Part shown: one piece after another, positions 1 to 15,071 of the stretch
Numbering within the stretch: position 1 is the stretch's first letter
How the letters are laid out: each line of letters opens with the position of its first letter
Program-made: the position numbers and the translations under genes
From: Actinostola sp. cb2023
Lineage: Eukaryota > Cnidaria > Anthozoa > Actiniaria > Actinostolidae
Assembly (NCBI GenBank): GCA_033675265.1
Contig: JAUJYZ010000684.1
Span: 62,001-126,000, forward strand
DNA length: 64,000 nucleotides
Reading direction: 5' to 3'
The notes under the pieces: model-generated
Told to the model about the DNA's origin: nothing
The model's input: only the letters and a program-made list of their open reading frames with translations
Databases searched by the model: none

Positions 1-11
1 TGCAGACTGAC

Positions 12-280
12 TGACGACTGACTGATTCGACTGACTGACTGACTGACTGACTGGCTGACTGGCTGACTGGCTGACTGGCTGACTGGCTGACTGGCTGACT
101 GGCTGACTGGCTGACTGGCTGACTGGCTGACTGGCTGACTGGCTGACTGGCTGACTGGCTGACTGGCTGACTGGCTGACTGGCTGACTGGCTGGCTGACT
201 GGCTGGCTGACTGGCTGACTGGCTGACTGGCTGACTGGCTGGCTGACTGGCTGACTGACTGACTGGCAGACTGACTGACT
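12..280 (+). repeat. 8-bp tandem array (CTGACTGG)
   Basis: Nearly perfect CTGACTGG units with some 4-bp slips, flanked by CTGA units. No coding potential seen. Confidence 0.95.
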
Positions 281-400
281 AGCAGACAACCAGGCAGACA
301 ATTGCAAACAGAAAAATAGACCGACGGTCAAACGGACAGACGATAAGACTAGACACAGACAAGCGGGCAGACGACAACACAGACATACAGAAAAATGGAT

Positions 401-477
401 TGATGGGTCAGACAGACGGACGGACAGACAGATAGACAGACAGACAGACAGACGGACAGACAGACAGACAGACAGAT

Positions 478-518
<41 letters not shown>

Positions 519-528
519 GGCAGACTAA
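401..528 (+). repeat. GACA/GGACA microsatellite
   Basis: Imperfect (GACA)n with GGAC interruptions, ending 26 bp before the first mini-exon. Confidence 0.95.
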
Positions 529-554
529 TGAATGTTAAAACTACTCATTTTCAG

Positions 555-593
555 GCTCTTCGTCGAGAAAATCTTCCAAACGACGGAATTATG
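555..593 (+). CDS. Linker mini-exon 1 (basic)
   Basis: A 39-nt exon between ttttcag and gtaaaa, phase 1-1, encoding SSSRKSSKRRNY with a strongly basic Ser/Arg/Lys patch. It reads in frame into the next two mini-exons and then Ig1, which is the main support for so short an exon. The patch could be a heparin-binding or furin-like site; this is inference. Confidence 0.6.
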
Positions 594-3500
594 GTAAAAA
601 CACAAAACATGCACGTTGATTTACCGTCATTATTCCTTTAAAATCAAATAAATCATCTTATATTTTCCAATTTCCTGCTATTCCCTTTTGCGCATTTGTG
701 GTTCCCTAACGCAATCATGATGGTTTTTGTCCAGATATCCAAGGTGACTCACCCATCGACCAAGAGGAAGACTACGATGGTGAGTTGAACGGACCGACCG
801 ACGAGCCGCAGTACGATTGCCTTCCACTTTATACTCTAATTCATTGAAGTTTTGGGATTTCTTTTTAGCCTCGGATTCGTCTGGCGAAGGTTCTGGTGAA
901 ACAGGAGAAGGCGGAGGTAAAGGCACCAGTGGAAAAAAAAAACATTCCACACCGCGACGCGAAAAAAACGGGCGCGCTCAATTCCCTTCGTCCACGCACC
1001 GACGCTTACTTATTGGTGCAGCCATTACTTATTTCAAACCGAGGCATGTTCGACCCATACAAACTGAGACATACGCAAAGTTAAACTTGGTCGAGATGGG
1101 AGATGTTCAAATCTAGATTTCCCGCCATTTCCAACATATCGAAAGCGCGCGTTTTTTTCATCAATTCTTGTTTCGATATAAAGACAACTTCGCGCGAAAA
1201 TGTTGTTCTGAAAAGTGTTTTAATCAACTTGTGTTTCCACAGAAGTGCCGAAAATACATCTAAGCAAACAAAAGAAGTTTATAGTCAGGAAAATAGGGAG
1301 CATCTCAGTCGCCGTTGGTTCAACAGTCTGGGCGGTCAAACGATCTAAGATAATAGTATCATGCAAGGCCACTGGGCACCCCCTACCGGCGATCACATGG
1401 TCTAGGGATGGTTACGAAGTGACGGAATACTTTGAAGACGATGTTGGCGTCGATTACCTTGGTAACCTTATGATTAGAAAAACTGATCGATTCAATGAAG
1501 GGACGTATCTTTGTAAAGCTAAAAGCAGAGCTGGAGTCTCATCGGCCACGTTTACACTCAAGATATTACGTAAGTTATCAGACTACGAGGAGTTTTTTAT
1601 TTTAGATTTTCAAGAAATCGGCGCAAAGAACTTCCGTGGCTGCGTTTTCGTGGTCAGCGGTTATTCACTCTCTTTACGCTCTTTTTGTTGAGAATAAAAA
1701 AGAAAGGCACGGCTTGTAGTCGAAGTCTACAGGAAGCCCAACCATATGCATATCTTCTGAAACTATTGCTAAAAATACATGTTCTAAATAAGATAAGAAT
1801 AATGCGCGCGTGGTTTTGATGGGCTTCCTGTGGTAGAGCGCGCGGGATGAGTATTATTTTGGGCTTCCTGTGGTAGAGTACGCGGGATGAGTATTATTTT
1901 GGGCTTCATGTGGTAGAGCGCGCGGGATGAGTATTATTTTGGGCTTCCTGTGGTAGAGCGCGCGCTCTTCGGCACATTTAGGTTCGGCAACATTTGAAGG
2001 AACATAACATCAGAGAATATAGTTCGTTGGATGAAAATAAGACGGTTATATAATTATGCCTCCATATATACACAATAGAATCGTTTTCGTATGAGTGGCG
2101 AACCTACGGTACCGTGACACTCGAATGGCTTCCTTTCTCAACCAATCAAAAAGCGTGCAGATGCATCTCATCCAATCAAACTCACCGCACAGTACCGTCA
2201 CTTTTCCACTCATACGCCTCTAACAACCGCGGTAGCTGTATATAACCTTTACTTAAGGAAGCTACTTATAGCTTCACCGCTTCACCGTGGTTTTACAGCT
2301 AGTGGGTTACCTGTGGTTAGGGGGAGATCCCTCACCACACTGGTAACCCGCATTCGAAAATTCCTGTTTCCACGAATAAAATGCCGACAAGTTGCCTACC
2401 ATTGCTATGTAGGCTACCCCACCCCCTCTCCCCCATTTAATGTAAATTATTTCTGCACATTTCTCCACAGTGGTGAACAAACCCTTCATCCTGACAGACG
2501 ACAGCGCCGCCTCGTTTGGTCCAGGCGAAACCAACGTGGAAGTGACAGTGGGCGGTACCGCTACGGTATTCACAGGGACGACCATTACTATCAAGTGCCC
2601 AGTTGTAGGCAAGCCACCTCCACTAGTCTATTGGCTCAGTCAGGGTCGACCTATATCGGTTGGACAAGCCAAAACTATTGGAAATAACCTAGTGATTAAG
2701 AATATCGACAGGATTTATGCCCTGAAGTATTCATGTCACGCTAGAAATCGATTGGGCAGAGCAGCAGCATCTACTGACGTCAAGGTGTTGGGTACGTATA
2801 ACTACTACCTTACCCTTGGTGCCTGCAGAGAGAGAATCCTTTCTCGCGTTACGGTTATTCGTTGATGAGAGGGGTCGTCGCCTAAGCGCAAGCTTGAGAA
2901 CTTGTGTCATGTGAAAACGGGCCCGACGCAAACATGAGCGCAAGAGAAAGAAATGTAAAAACATTGATCCTTCTGTTTGTGCTTGCATCAGCTTCGTTTT
3001 CACAGTGACATAAGGCCTCTTGTGCTTGCGCTTATACTTGCGTCAGGCCCGTTTTCATAGTGACATAACGCCGCTTGTGCTTGCGCTTATGCTTGCGTCA
3101 GGCCCGTTTTCACAATAACACAAGGCCTCTTGTGCTTGCGCTTATGCTTGCGTCAGGCCCGTTTTCACAATGACACAAGGGCTCTTGTGCTTGCGCTTAT
3201 GCTTGCGTCAGGCCCGTTTCCACAGTGACATAAGGTCTCTTGTGCTTGCGCTTATGCTTGCGTCAGGCCCGTTTTCACAATGACACAAGGCCTCTTGTGC
3301 TTGCGCTTATGCTTGCGTCAGGCCCGTTTTCACAATGACACAAGGCCTCTTGTGCTTGTGCTTATGATTGCGTCAGGCCCGTTTTCACAATGACACAAGG
3401 CCTCTTGTGCTTGCGCTTATGCTTGCGTCAGGCCCGTTTTCACAATGACACAAGGCCTCTTGTGCTTGCGCTTATGCTTGCGTCAGGCCCGTTTTCACAA

Positions 3501-6500
3501 TGACACAAGGCCTCTTGTGCTTGCGCTTATGCTTGCGTCAGGCCCGTTTTCACAATGACACAAGGCCTCTTGTGCTTGCGCTTATGCTTGCGTCAGGCCC
3601 GTTTTCACAATGACATAAGGTCTCTTGTGCTTGCGCTTATGCTTGCGCCAGGCCCATTTTCACAATGACATAAGGTCTCTTGTGCTGGCGCTTATGCTTG
3701 CGCCAGGCCCATTTTCACAGTGACATAAGGCCTCTTGTGCTTGCGCTTATGCTTGCGTCAGGCCCGTTTTCACAATGACACAAGGCCTCTTGTGCTTGCG
3801 CTTATGCTTGCGTCAGGTCCGTTTTCACAATGACACAAGGCCTCTTGTGCTTGCGCTTATGCTTGCGTCAGGCCCGTTTTCACAATGACACAAGGCCTCT
3901 TGTGCTTGCGCTTATGCTTGCGTCAGGCCCGTTTTCACAATGACATAAGGTCTCTTGTGCTTGCGCTTATGCTTGCGTCAGGCCCGTTTACACAGTGACA
4001 TAAGGTCTCTTGTGCTTGCGCTTATGCTTGCGTCAGGCCCGTTTACACAGTGACATAAGGCCTCTTATGCTTGCGTCAGGCCCGTTTACACAGTGACATA
4101 AGGCCTCTTGTGCTTGCGCTTATGTTTGCGTCATGCCCGTTTACACAGTGACATAACGTCGCTTGTGCTTGCGCTTATGCTTGCGTCAGGCCCGTTTACA
4201 CAGTGACATAACATCGCTTGTGCTTGCGCTTATGCTTGCGTCAGGCCCGTTTTCACAATGACACAAGGCCTCTTGTGCTTGCGCTTATGCTTGCGTCAGG
4301 CCCGTTTTCACAATGACACAAGGCCTCTTGTGCTTGCGCTTATGCTTGCGTCAGGCCCGTTTTCACAATGACACAAGGCCTCTTGTGCTTGCGCTTATGC
4401 TTGCGTCAGGCCCGTTTTCACAATGACACAAGGCCTCTTGTGCTTGCGCTTATGCTTTGCGTCAGGCCCGTTTTCACAATGACATAAGGTCTCTTGTGCT
4501 TGCGCTTATGCTTGCGCCAGGCCCATTTTCACAATGACATAAGGTCTCTTGCGCTTATGCTTGCGCCAGGCCCATTTTCACAGTGACATAAGGCCTCTTG
4601 TGCTTGCGCTTATGCTTGCGTCAGGCCCGTTTTCACAATGACACAAGGCCTCTTGTGCTTGCGCTTATGCTTGCGTCAGGTCCGTTTTCACAATGACACA
4701 AGGCCTCTTGTGCTTGCGCTTATGCTTGCGTCAGGCCCGTTTTCACAATGACACAAGGCCTCTTGTGCTTGCGCTTATGCTTGCGTCAGGCCCGTTTTCA
4801 CAATGACATAAGGTCTCTTGTGCTTGCGCTTATGCTTGCGTCAGGCCCGTTTAAACAGTGACATAAGGTCTCTTGTGCTTGCGCTTATGCTTGCGTCAGG
4901 CCCGTTTACACAGTGACATAAGGCCTCTTATGCTTGCGTCAGGCCCGTTTACACAGTGACATAAGGCCTCTTGTGCTTGCGCTTATGCTTGCGCCAGGCC
5001 CATTTTCACAATGACATAAGGCCTCTTGTGCTTGCGCTTATGCTTGCGTCAGGCTCGTTTTCACAATGACACAAGGCCTCTTGTGCTTGCGCTTATGCTT
5101 GCGTCAGGCCCGTTTTCACAATGACATAAGGTCTCTTGTGCTTGCGCTTATGCTTGCGCCAGGCCCGTTTTCACAGTGACATAAGGCCTCTTGTGCTTAC
5201 GCTTATGCTTGCGTCAGGCCCGTTTTCACAATGACACAAGGCCTCTTGTGCTTGCGCTTATGCTTGCGTCAGGCCCATTTTCACAATGACACAAGGCCTC
5301 TTGTGCTTGCGCTTATGCTTGCGTCAGGCCCGTTTTCACAATGACACAAGGCCTCTTGTGCTTGCGCTTATGCTTGCGTCAGGCCCGTTTTCACAATGAC
5401 ACAAGGCCTCTTGTGCTTGCGCTTATGCTTGCGTCAGGCCCGTTTTCACAATGACATAAGGTCTCTTGTGCTTGCGCTTATGCTTGCGTCAGGCCCGTTT
5501 ACACAGTGACATAAGGCCTCTTGTGCTTGCGCTTATGCTTGCGTCAGGCCCGTTTTCACAGTGACATAAGGCCTCTTGTGCTTACGCTTATGCTTGCGTC
5601 AGGCCCGTTTACACAGTGACATAAGGCCTCTTGTGCTTGCGCTTATGCTTGCGTCAGGCCCGTTTACACAGTGACATAAGGCCTCTTGTGCTTGCGCTTA
5701 TGCTTGCATCAGGTCTGTTTTACAGTGACATAAGGCCTCTTGTGCTTGCGCTTATGCTTGCGTCAGGCCCGTTTACACAGTGACATAACGTCGCTTGTGC
5801 TTGCGCTTATGCTTGCGACGTTAGTGAAAACCAGGCTTAATCCCATCATTCTCGTCAACACTTCCATCACCACCATCATTATCATTACGATGCCATATAT
5901 AACATCCACATTGTCATCATTATCACATTATCTACCATAACATCAGCGTCACAATTATCATCATCATCACCAGTGTAATCACTATTGCCGTAACATCCAT
6001 TCACTATCATCAGCAGCGCACCATCATTGCGATCATTATCATCATCGTCACTAGCATAAGCCAACACCATTATCGTCATCATTTTATCAACATCATTTAT
6101 CATCATCATTTTATCATCATCATCATCATCACTATCTTCTGTCTTACCATAATACTAAGAAAGTGTCTCCCTTACACTCAATTATTTAAATCGTCACTTT
6201 ATCACAGATCTATCACCGCCCAAAATAGCAGCAGAAATCAAGACCATCGATACTCCACAGAGCTCGAAAACCGTCAAAATCACAGTAGGGACCAACATCA
6301 CTGTAGTATCAGGAGTAACACTGATGATAGAATGTCCAATCCAAACAAAGCCAACGCCCTTCGTGTCCTGGACAGCTCTCGGTAAAACTATTACTGGAAA
6401 CGTTGGCCCACTTGTTGTTGCTCATGATCAATCACATATTGTAATCAAAGCAATGAAGATTGCCTACACTGGTTTGTATGGATGTTCAGCAATGAATGCT

Positions 6501-8269
6501 GCAGGGAAGGATAGTCAATTCACTTACGTCAGAGTAATAGGTACGTATCATATTAGGAAGTTTAAAGACAAATGGTTCCAACACTTGCTTCAACATTCGT
6601 TCGACTTTGTTGAATGCTGATCGATGTTGAATTCGTTTGCCATCACCCCCCTTTTGAATCGATGTTGAAACGTGTTCAATCGATGTTGAAACGTGTTGAA
6701 TCGATGTTGAAACGTGTTGAATCGATGTTGAAACGTGTTCAATCGATGTTGAAACGTGTTCAATCGATGTTGAAACGTGTTCAATCGATGTTGAAACGTG
6801 TTCAATCGATGTTGAAACGTGTTTAATCGATGTTGAAACGTGTTGAATCGATGTTGAAACGTGTTTAATCGATGTTGAAACGTGTTTAATCGATATTGAA
6901 ACGTGTTGAATCGATGTTGAAAAACGTGTTGAATCGATGTTGAAACGTGTTTAATCGATATTGAAACGTGTTAATGATCGATGTTGAAACGTGTTTGAAT
7001 CGATGAATCGATGTTGAAACGTGTTCAATCGATGTTGAAACGTGTTTAATCGATTTTGAAACGTGTTTAATCAATGTTGAAACGTGTTTAATCGATGTTG
7101 AAACGTGTTTAATCGATATTGAAACGTGTTGAATCGATGTTGAAACGTGTTGAATCGATGTTGAAACGTGTTGAAACGTGTTTAATCGATGTTGAATCGA
7201 TGTTGAAACGTGTTGAATCGATGTTGAAACGTGTTCAATCGATATTGAAACGTGTTGAATCAATGTTGAAACGTGTTGAATCGATATTGAATCGTGTTGA
7301 ATCGATGTTCAATGCAATGAAGTTTGACTTCGTTTAAATTTGCTTCAACATCGATTCAACATTTCGTTTGTTCTCGCGTCACCTAGCGGCCCTTTCAACA
7401 TTTGCACGAGCCAGCACGGTTTCACACCATGTCCATTTTTCACGGAGTCTCTTGGGACACGCCGTTCAACAATGTTGAATACGTTTGCCACCATGGATTT
7501 CAAGATCATTCAACGTACCTTCGACAATGTTGAAGCGATGTTGAATGAATGGTGAAACCGTTTGCCAGAGCCCGGCTCAGAATGCAAAATGAGAACCCGC
7601 GAAGATGAGGAACAAAATCGAATGAGTACCGAGATGTTCAATGTCAAGTGAATGGAGACAAGTACAATGGCAAGAAAGAACAACAACGCTTACATCTAGT
7701 AAACTCGTCTTCCTCGTCTCCTCCAAGCTATAAACTATAAACAACAATTATGCCGTAACAAATACTTCCTCCATAACTAGTGTCGACGACTAATACTGGA
7801 CTGCAATTGCTGGTTTGCAAGCAATCCCTGGATAATAATAATAATAATAATAATCTTTATTTGTATAGCGTTATTTCTACTAAAAGACACAATAGCGCTT
7901 AACAATATTACTAATAATAAAAAATATGAAGAATATCTATAATATATTAAATGAATGTACAAAAAAATATACACCTAATTTCAAAAACGTTGTCCAAATA
8001 GCCAAATACGAATTCATTCAAAAAGACAAAAGAAACAGTTCAGCTTGAGTGCACTTCTTTTGTCTTTTAATGAAATCCTATTTGGCTTTTTTGATTATTA
8101 TTGGACAACGTTTTTGAAATTAGGTGTATGTGTAAAAATATAAAAATATAAAAATATAAAAATGTTGGTGGTACAAACAAGAGAAGCTAATGATGAATGA
8201 TGCTTTGTTATCGGGCACCAACATGGCCGCCATGACGTCACGTGCTTTGTATGCAAGAAACTTAATTAA

Positions 8270-8300
<31 letters not shown>

Positions 8301-11300
8301 TTAAAAATAAAATAATAATAATAATAATAATAAACTTTATTAATAACTCTTTTCAGTTATTAATTACAATAAAAATTAATCTATTAATCAGATTAACTAA
8401 GAGAAGTTATAAATAGGAATGCCTGAGTTCATGAGTTTATAGTATCATCTATACAACATAGTGCAACATTGGATAGTCATTAAATTTTGTATTTTTATTG
8501 TTCTCGACTAGCGCCTTCAAAACCCACCATTCAAAGCAAACAAGGATTCCGTTCGTCTTTAGAGAAAGACCAAGAATTGACCGTCACCATTGGACAAGAA
8601 GCTACGGGTCTTGCAGGGATCGCTGTCAAGATCTACTGTCCTGTAAAGGGTCTTCCAACACCAGCTATTACGTGGCAAATCAATAAGAGGGCTGTACGTA
8701 ACAACGACAGACGGTACACTATCAATGGACAAACGTTGGTAATTAAACAGCTTGCAAGGCGTGACAATGGTATAGTGATTTGTTCGGCTCAGAATCGAGT
8801 CGGGAAGGCAACCAGTAGCTCAAAAGTTAACGTTATCAGTAAGTAGATAGCGGGTCAAGCGGAAACGCAAGTCGACGCAAGTTCGATTTGCGTTACGTTA
8901 GGACACGCACTTGAATGGAATAACGTTGACTTACATTGTGATCAGTTTTAGGACAAGGCGTCACAGTGTAGAGGAGAGGAGAGGAGAGGAGAGGAGAGGA
9001 GAGGAGAGGAGAGGAATCAAAGGACTTTCCTGCACACCACTGGCCAATACTAAATTCCATACAATTTTTATTTCCATTCATAGCTGGACAAAAGCCCCAA
9101 ATCGCGTCGAAGACAGGTCGTGTTACTGGCATACAAGGCGTTGAGGAAGCCAGCATTACCATTGGCCAAGACCTTCGTCTTGTCCAGGGGTTGATATTCA
9201 GAGTTCAATGCCCAGTAACAGGTTTTCCCACGCCGAGAGTCACGTGGTCTCGCAACGACAATGACGTTCAATCCTCGCAGAGAATTTTAATTGACAAGAA
9301 TAACAATGACTTAATCATCAATGGCATTCAAAAGGAAGACACGGGGCAGTACACGTGCACTGCTGTGAACCCCTTGGGTGAGGCACGCCAATCCTCATTC
9401 GTGAGTATTATTGGTAAGTTGCCTTTGTAATTTAAGCTGATTTTTTTACGTGAGTGATGGCGGTAGAAGTGTGCGCTCTATTTAAAGTAAAGGGGCCGGT
9501 TATTCTCAACGAAGTTACCCTATCATTGAGGGGTGATATTCCAGGGGGCTGACGGGTCATCCCTTCATATAGGAACACATGAGATGCTGCGAAAACAATG
9601 GCATATATAACAATGGCATATATAACAATGGCAATATCTGATTTACAATAGATTGTTCCTACATAGAGGGAATACCGGCTGACAGCTCGCCCTTGACCCC
9701 TATATCGCCTCACTCCCTCAGAGCAGAGATGAGATGCAGCCATCACTGGTAGATCCCACTCCCTCGCAAAACCTGGCAATGAGCAGTCTACTTTTGGCTA
9801 CTAAAAATACACCTTCTAAAATGACGTTATAATCGTTACTTTATCTGCTCCACAGATGAGAAAAGTGTATCAATCACCTTCGGTAGTTCTAAGTTGGATA
9901 CTTCAGGCAGCGTCAAGGCTGTGACTATGCAAATTGGTGACACCCTCACGGCGCTATCAGGAACTGATGTTACGATTGTGTGTCCTGTCAAGGGGATACC
10001 TGCGCCTTACGTGCTGTGGCGACGTAACGGAGAACGTATCGAGTCTGGGGACAGAAAGGGTCAGTTTAGACTTCAAAATAGCAACACCGTCTTGAAGATA
10101 TTCCAGGTAGAGCGCGAGGTGGCTGGTCAGTACGAGTGCATAGCAACAAACCTGGGTGGCGCCGACAGGGTGACGTCAACCATCACTATTGTTGGTAAGT
10201 GAGAGTATCTGCTGCTAAATATATCTGGGATCTCTTCCCATGCCTTGTGAAGTGCGATGTTTCGACGGAGATTAGCGGAATCAAAAATAACAGTACATTG
10301 ATACGATGCGCTATGTCTCCCTCTGCCTAGAAGAATTTGTAAGAGTCCAGCCTGCTGTGTAGTGGCTCTATTGTAAGCACTGTCATTTCGTCAGTATTGC
10401 AATCAAATACCGTCAAGCTAAGCACGTTATTAGCCTGTGCCGAATAGAAGGTCAAAAATGCCATTCATGTGTTGAAATTCTAGCTTGATCAACCATTCCA
10501 AGCACTTACCTGGCTTTCTTTAAAAAATAATACTCGATTTGCAGCCGTGATATAGTTTAGGTGTATATCGATTACACGGATATTTGCTACGATTTCCATT
10601 GCTAACTATGAAAAGTCGTAGTCAAATCGGCGATTTCTCTTCGACGAATCGCGTCGAAATCGCACTCAAATCGCAGCAAGTTACATGCGCGATTTAAATA
10701 GTTACAGCGCAAGCGCGACAAATGTTGCTGTGAAAATGGCATATAAAATCAATCGCATTGTGAACAGGCCTTAACGAGCTAAAAACTGAGCCTTATACAA
10801 ATCAAGCCAAAATATTGTACACAAATCAAACGAACAAGCAAACTAAAGTATCTATTTTACAAACAGCTTCCTCGAAGCCTGTCATCAACTTTGCATCAGC
10901 CAGACAAGAGGAACATGATGATCTATCGATGGTCAAATCTACCATTGGCGCGTCTGTGTTCATGCTAGCTGGTGCGCCCCTGTCTATTGCCTGTCCAGCC
11001 AAAGGAGTGCCACGCCCCACCTACACGTGGTCTTTTATGAACAAGCCAATCAAGCACGGTGGGAGGTTCTCCATTATTGGCGACACTTTACTTGTCAATC
11101 AGACTATACAAAGTGATTCGGGAAGGTATACATGTACGGCAAAGAACGTGGTGGCGCAAGAGAAACGATCCTCTAATGTCAAGGTTACAGGTACGTCCAA
11201 CGCGGGATCAGCCCCACCTTTTCGAAAGAAATATGAGAAGGGTAGAGAGGGAAGAATGGGAAGAGGGAAGAATGGGAAGAGGTATAGAAACGTGGAGAAT

Positions 11301-14300
11301 CTTCGTTTTTTCTCATCTTTCTATCCTTCCCCTTCCTTCTCTCCATCTCCCCTTTTCTTCCCCTTACCCCCTTCCCTTTTTCTATTTCCCCTTTTCTCCT
11401 TTCCCTTCTTCCCACTGCCTTTCTCTTTTTTCCATTTTTCTCTTTTAGCGACTACGAAGGCTGAAGTTGTCACTGTCTAGAATATGGTTGCCTTTCTCAA
11501 AATCTGTTATTTATTTCGATATTTATTTTTCAGTTCCCGTTGTGCCTCATATCCAAGGGCGCCCACGAGACATTGAAGTCCAAGCAAAGGTCTTTATATC
11601 TGCCGGAGTTGGGAGTGTTATCCGAAGTGTAGAAGGAGCAGGCCTCCAACTGAGGTGTGACGCGAAGGGGCTACCTAAGCCCAAAATCCAATGGAAATTT
11701 GGCCAGATTGTCGTGGCAGGGGAGTTGTTAAAGCTGCCGAAATTAAACCCAGGAGACTCCAAGAAATACACGTGTGAAGCGAGTAACTTGGCCGGTGTTG
11801 ATACGAGAACAACGTCTCTTTTTGTTATAGGTGGGTATTATCATTAACTCTAGCCTTCTTTTGTCGTATTTGGGCTTCCTGTCGGTCTATTGGCCGTGGG
11901 AGACTGGAACATTTTACAAGAAAAAAGGACAGACGCCATTTTCTTCTCGCCGGGACCAAGTCCCCCTCGGCCTAAATAAAGAACAGGGATCCCAGAAGGG
12001 GTTGCGTTCGAAGGAGGCCAATCTACTGTAAAGAAAAAGATGGCGGACCAGTACATTTTACCCAGTAATCCTTTGCGCGCACAAACCACTTTGAGTTTTC
12101 AAAACGTCACGATTCTCAAGTGTGACGTGACGTGTATTTGAGATACGCCATTCACCATTAAATCCACTTAATAATAATATTTGTATTTCTTTTAGCCATA
12201 CGCAAACCTGTCGTCACGTCATCCAAAGAAATCGTGTCATTTTTGGATAAAATCCAACCGCTCGCAGCAACAATCGGTCAAACTGTCACGGTAGTCCGAG
12301 GCACTGTCGTGACACTCATCTGTCACGTCACGGGCTACCCACCGCCTGGCATTACCTGGACAAAGGAGAGGGTTGCAATCCAGAACCTCAAGAACAAGCG
12401 CGGATACTCTGGCAAGCGCGTAAATATGACGCATTATGTACTGACCATCGACACTAGGATTACGAGAACAGACTTTACTGGGAAGTATGAATGTGTTGCA
12501 AACAACCTTGGTGGCGCGGACCTAGCAACGACGAATCTTGTTGTAAAAGGTACGTCGTGAAGGATGGGGTGGGGGATGGAGTTAGGCGGAGGGCAATATA
12601 TGAGTGTGATGACATCATATCAGCAGTGTCCCGAAGTAACAGCTCTTTTACAATTATAAGGGTAGATAGATATCAAATCTTGCTTGCGTAGTATCGTGAA
12701 AGAAATTGCCCAACCGCAAGAAGGAAAGGGACGAGAGCGAGGTAAAGTAGGTAGGTGACGAGGCAAGGGAGGGGGAAGAGAGGGGGATGGGGAGGAAGAA
12801 TGAGAAGAGGAATGGTAGGAGAAAACAGTTTTAAGTTATAAAGTAATTAGTCGCTTAGTAATAGTTCGTAAAGTAGTTTGTAGAAGGTCACGGGTTGAAT
12901 TCACGTTTTTTTTACGAATCTTTATTTACTCTTGACGAAACCCTACAAATCCTACTTTACGAGCTTTAATATTCATGAATATCGCCTTTTTAAAAAACTT
13001 ATCAGCACCCACAAGACCTGCCATCAAGTCTACCTTCAGAACGGGCTCACTTGGTCTTGTTAAATCACTTTCAAGCCGTGATCATCTTACTATCACTATT
13101 GGAGACAACGCTCAACTCCTCACCAAAACACAACTGACAATCCTATGCCCTGTCACTGGCCTGCCGACGCCCACAGTCACGTGGTTTGCTGGTCGTAGGA
13201 GGGTTACAAATGGTGGCAAGTACTCACTAGGGAGGGGTACGGACTTGCTTATCGGCAGTGACAAATATCCAACCAATGTTTATGATTCAATGAGATACGC
13301 ATGTAGAGCGGCGAACCGAATGGGAACAGACACTGCTTACTCTACGGTACGGTTTACTAGTAAGTATCAATGTAGAAGTAACTATTTAGTTAAGGTGTGT
13401 TTTGAAAGGTGTTGGAACAGACACTGCTTACTCTACGGTACGGTTTACTAGTAAGTATCAATGTAGAAGTAACTATTTAGTTAAGATGTGTTTTGAAAGG
13501 TGTTGGAACAGACACTGCTTACTCTACGGTACGGTTTACTAGTAAGTATCAATGTAGAAGTAACTATTTAGTTAAGGTGTGTTTTGAAAGGTGTTGGAAT
13601 TGCTTCGAGGTGTCTCGTTGTTTTCTTCGTCGCGTATTTGAGCATGCACGCTTATTTGATTTTGTTCGCCCGGGCGGAGTCATTTTTATTTAATAGCGCG
13701 GTGGTGCGTTGGTTGTTCGCGCTTGTAGGGACGTTTTGTTTGGGGAGCGGTCGGTCGCGCTTATTTTGTTCGCGCGGTAGGGGCGTTTTGTTTGGGGAGC
13801 GGTCGGTCGCGCTTATTTTGTTCACCCGGTAGGGGCGTTTTGTTTGGAGAGCGGTCGGCCGCGCTTATTTTGTTCGCTCGGTAGGGGCGTTTTGTTTGGA
13901 GAGCGGTCGGTCGCGCCTATTTTGTTCGCCCGGTAGGGGCGTTTTCTTTGAAGAGCGGTCGGTCGCGCTTATTTTGTTCGCTCGGTAGGGGCGTTTTGTT
14001 TGGAGAGCGGTCGGTCGCGCTTATTTTGTTCACCCGGTAGGGGCGTTTTCTTTGAAGAGCAGTCGGTCGCGCTTATTTTGTTCGCCCGGTAGGGGCGTTT
14101 TGTTTGGAGAGCGGTCGGTCGCGCTTATTTTGTTCGCCCGGTAGGGGCGTTTTGTTTGAAGAGCGGTCGGTCGCACTTATTTTGTTCGCCCGGTAGGGGC
14201 GTTTTTGTTTGGAGAGCGGTCGGTCGCGCTTATTTTTGTTCGCCCGGTAGGGGCGTTTTGTTTGAAGAACGGTCGGTCGCGCTTATTTTGTTCGCCCGGT

Positions 14301-15039
14301 AGGGGCGTTTTGTTTGGAGAGCGGTCGGTCGCGCTTATTTTGTTCGCTCGGTAGGGGCGTTTTGTTTGGAGAGCGGTCGGTCGCGCTTATTTTGTTCGCC
14401 CGGTAGGGGCGTTTTCTTTGAAGAGCGGTCGGTCGCACTTATTTTGTTCGCTCGGTAGGGGCGTTTTCTTTGAAGAGCGGTCGGTCGCGCTTATTTTGTT
14501 CGTCCGGTAGGGGCCTTTAGTTTGTAAATGGGTAGCGGTCGCGCACGGTTACTTTTAAGAGATGATAAATAGATAGCTCACGGTCTGAGTACATCATATT
14601 ATATATAACTGTGTAACCAGAACTGTTTTTCTTCCCTCAGAACCCAAGGTTCCTAAAATACTCACAGTCTATGGCCAGTTCAACTTCCCTATCAATACCA
14701 CCATCATTCTGACCATAGGCAGTAGCGTTACAGCCATTACAGGTAGCCATATTACGTTTATGTGTGACGCAAGTGGGCTGCCGAACCCTATTCTCACGTG
14801 GACGAAAGATGATGAAATCATCAAGGCTAATGGATCACGTCTGACCATCAGTGACTCTAAGAAGTCGGACTCTGGTGTGTATGAGTGCACGGCAACTAAT
14901 CTCGCGGGATCGCGAAGTGAGAGATCTGTTGTGAAAATAGACGGTTAGTGAATATAATACTTGCTATTGTAGTATAGCCGCCTTCACCTGGAACACCTGC
15001 TGGGATTCCTTTGGTTTAGTGAGAATACGTCCCAGCCCT

Positions 15040-15071
<32 letters not shown>

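Noticed and set aside
6614..7337. MLKRVES heptad-like repeats that could look like a coiled coil
   Set aside because: A 21-bp minisatellite read in frame; interrupted by indels and open on both strands.
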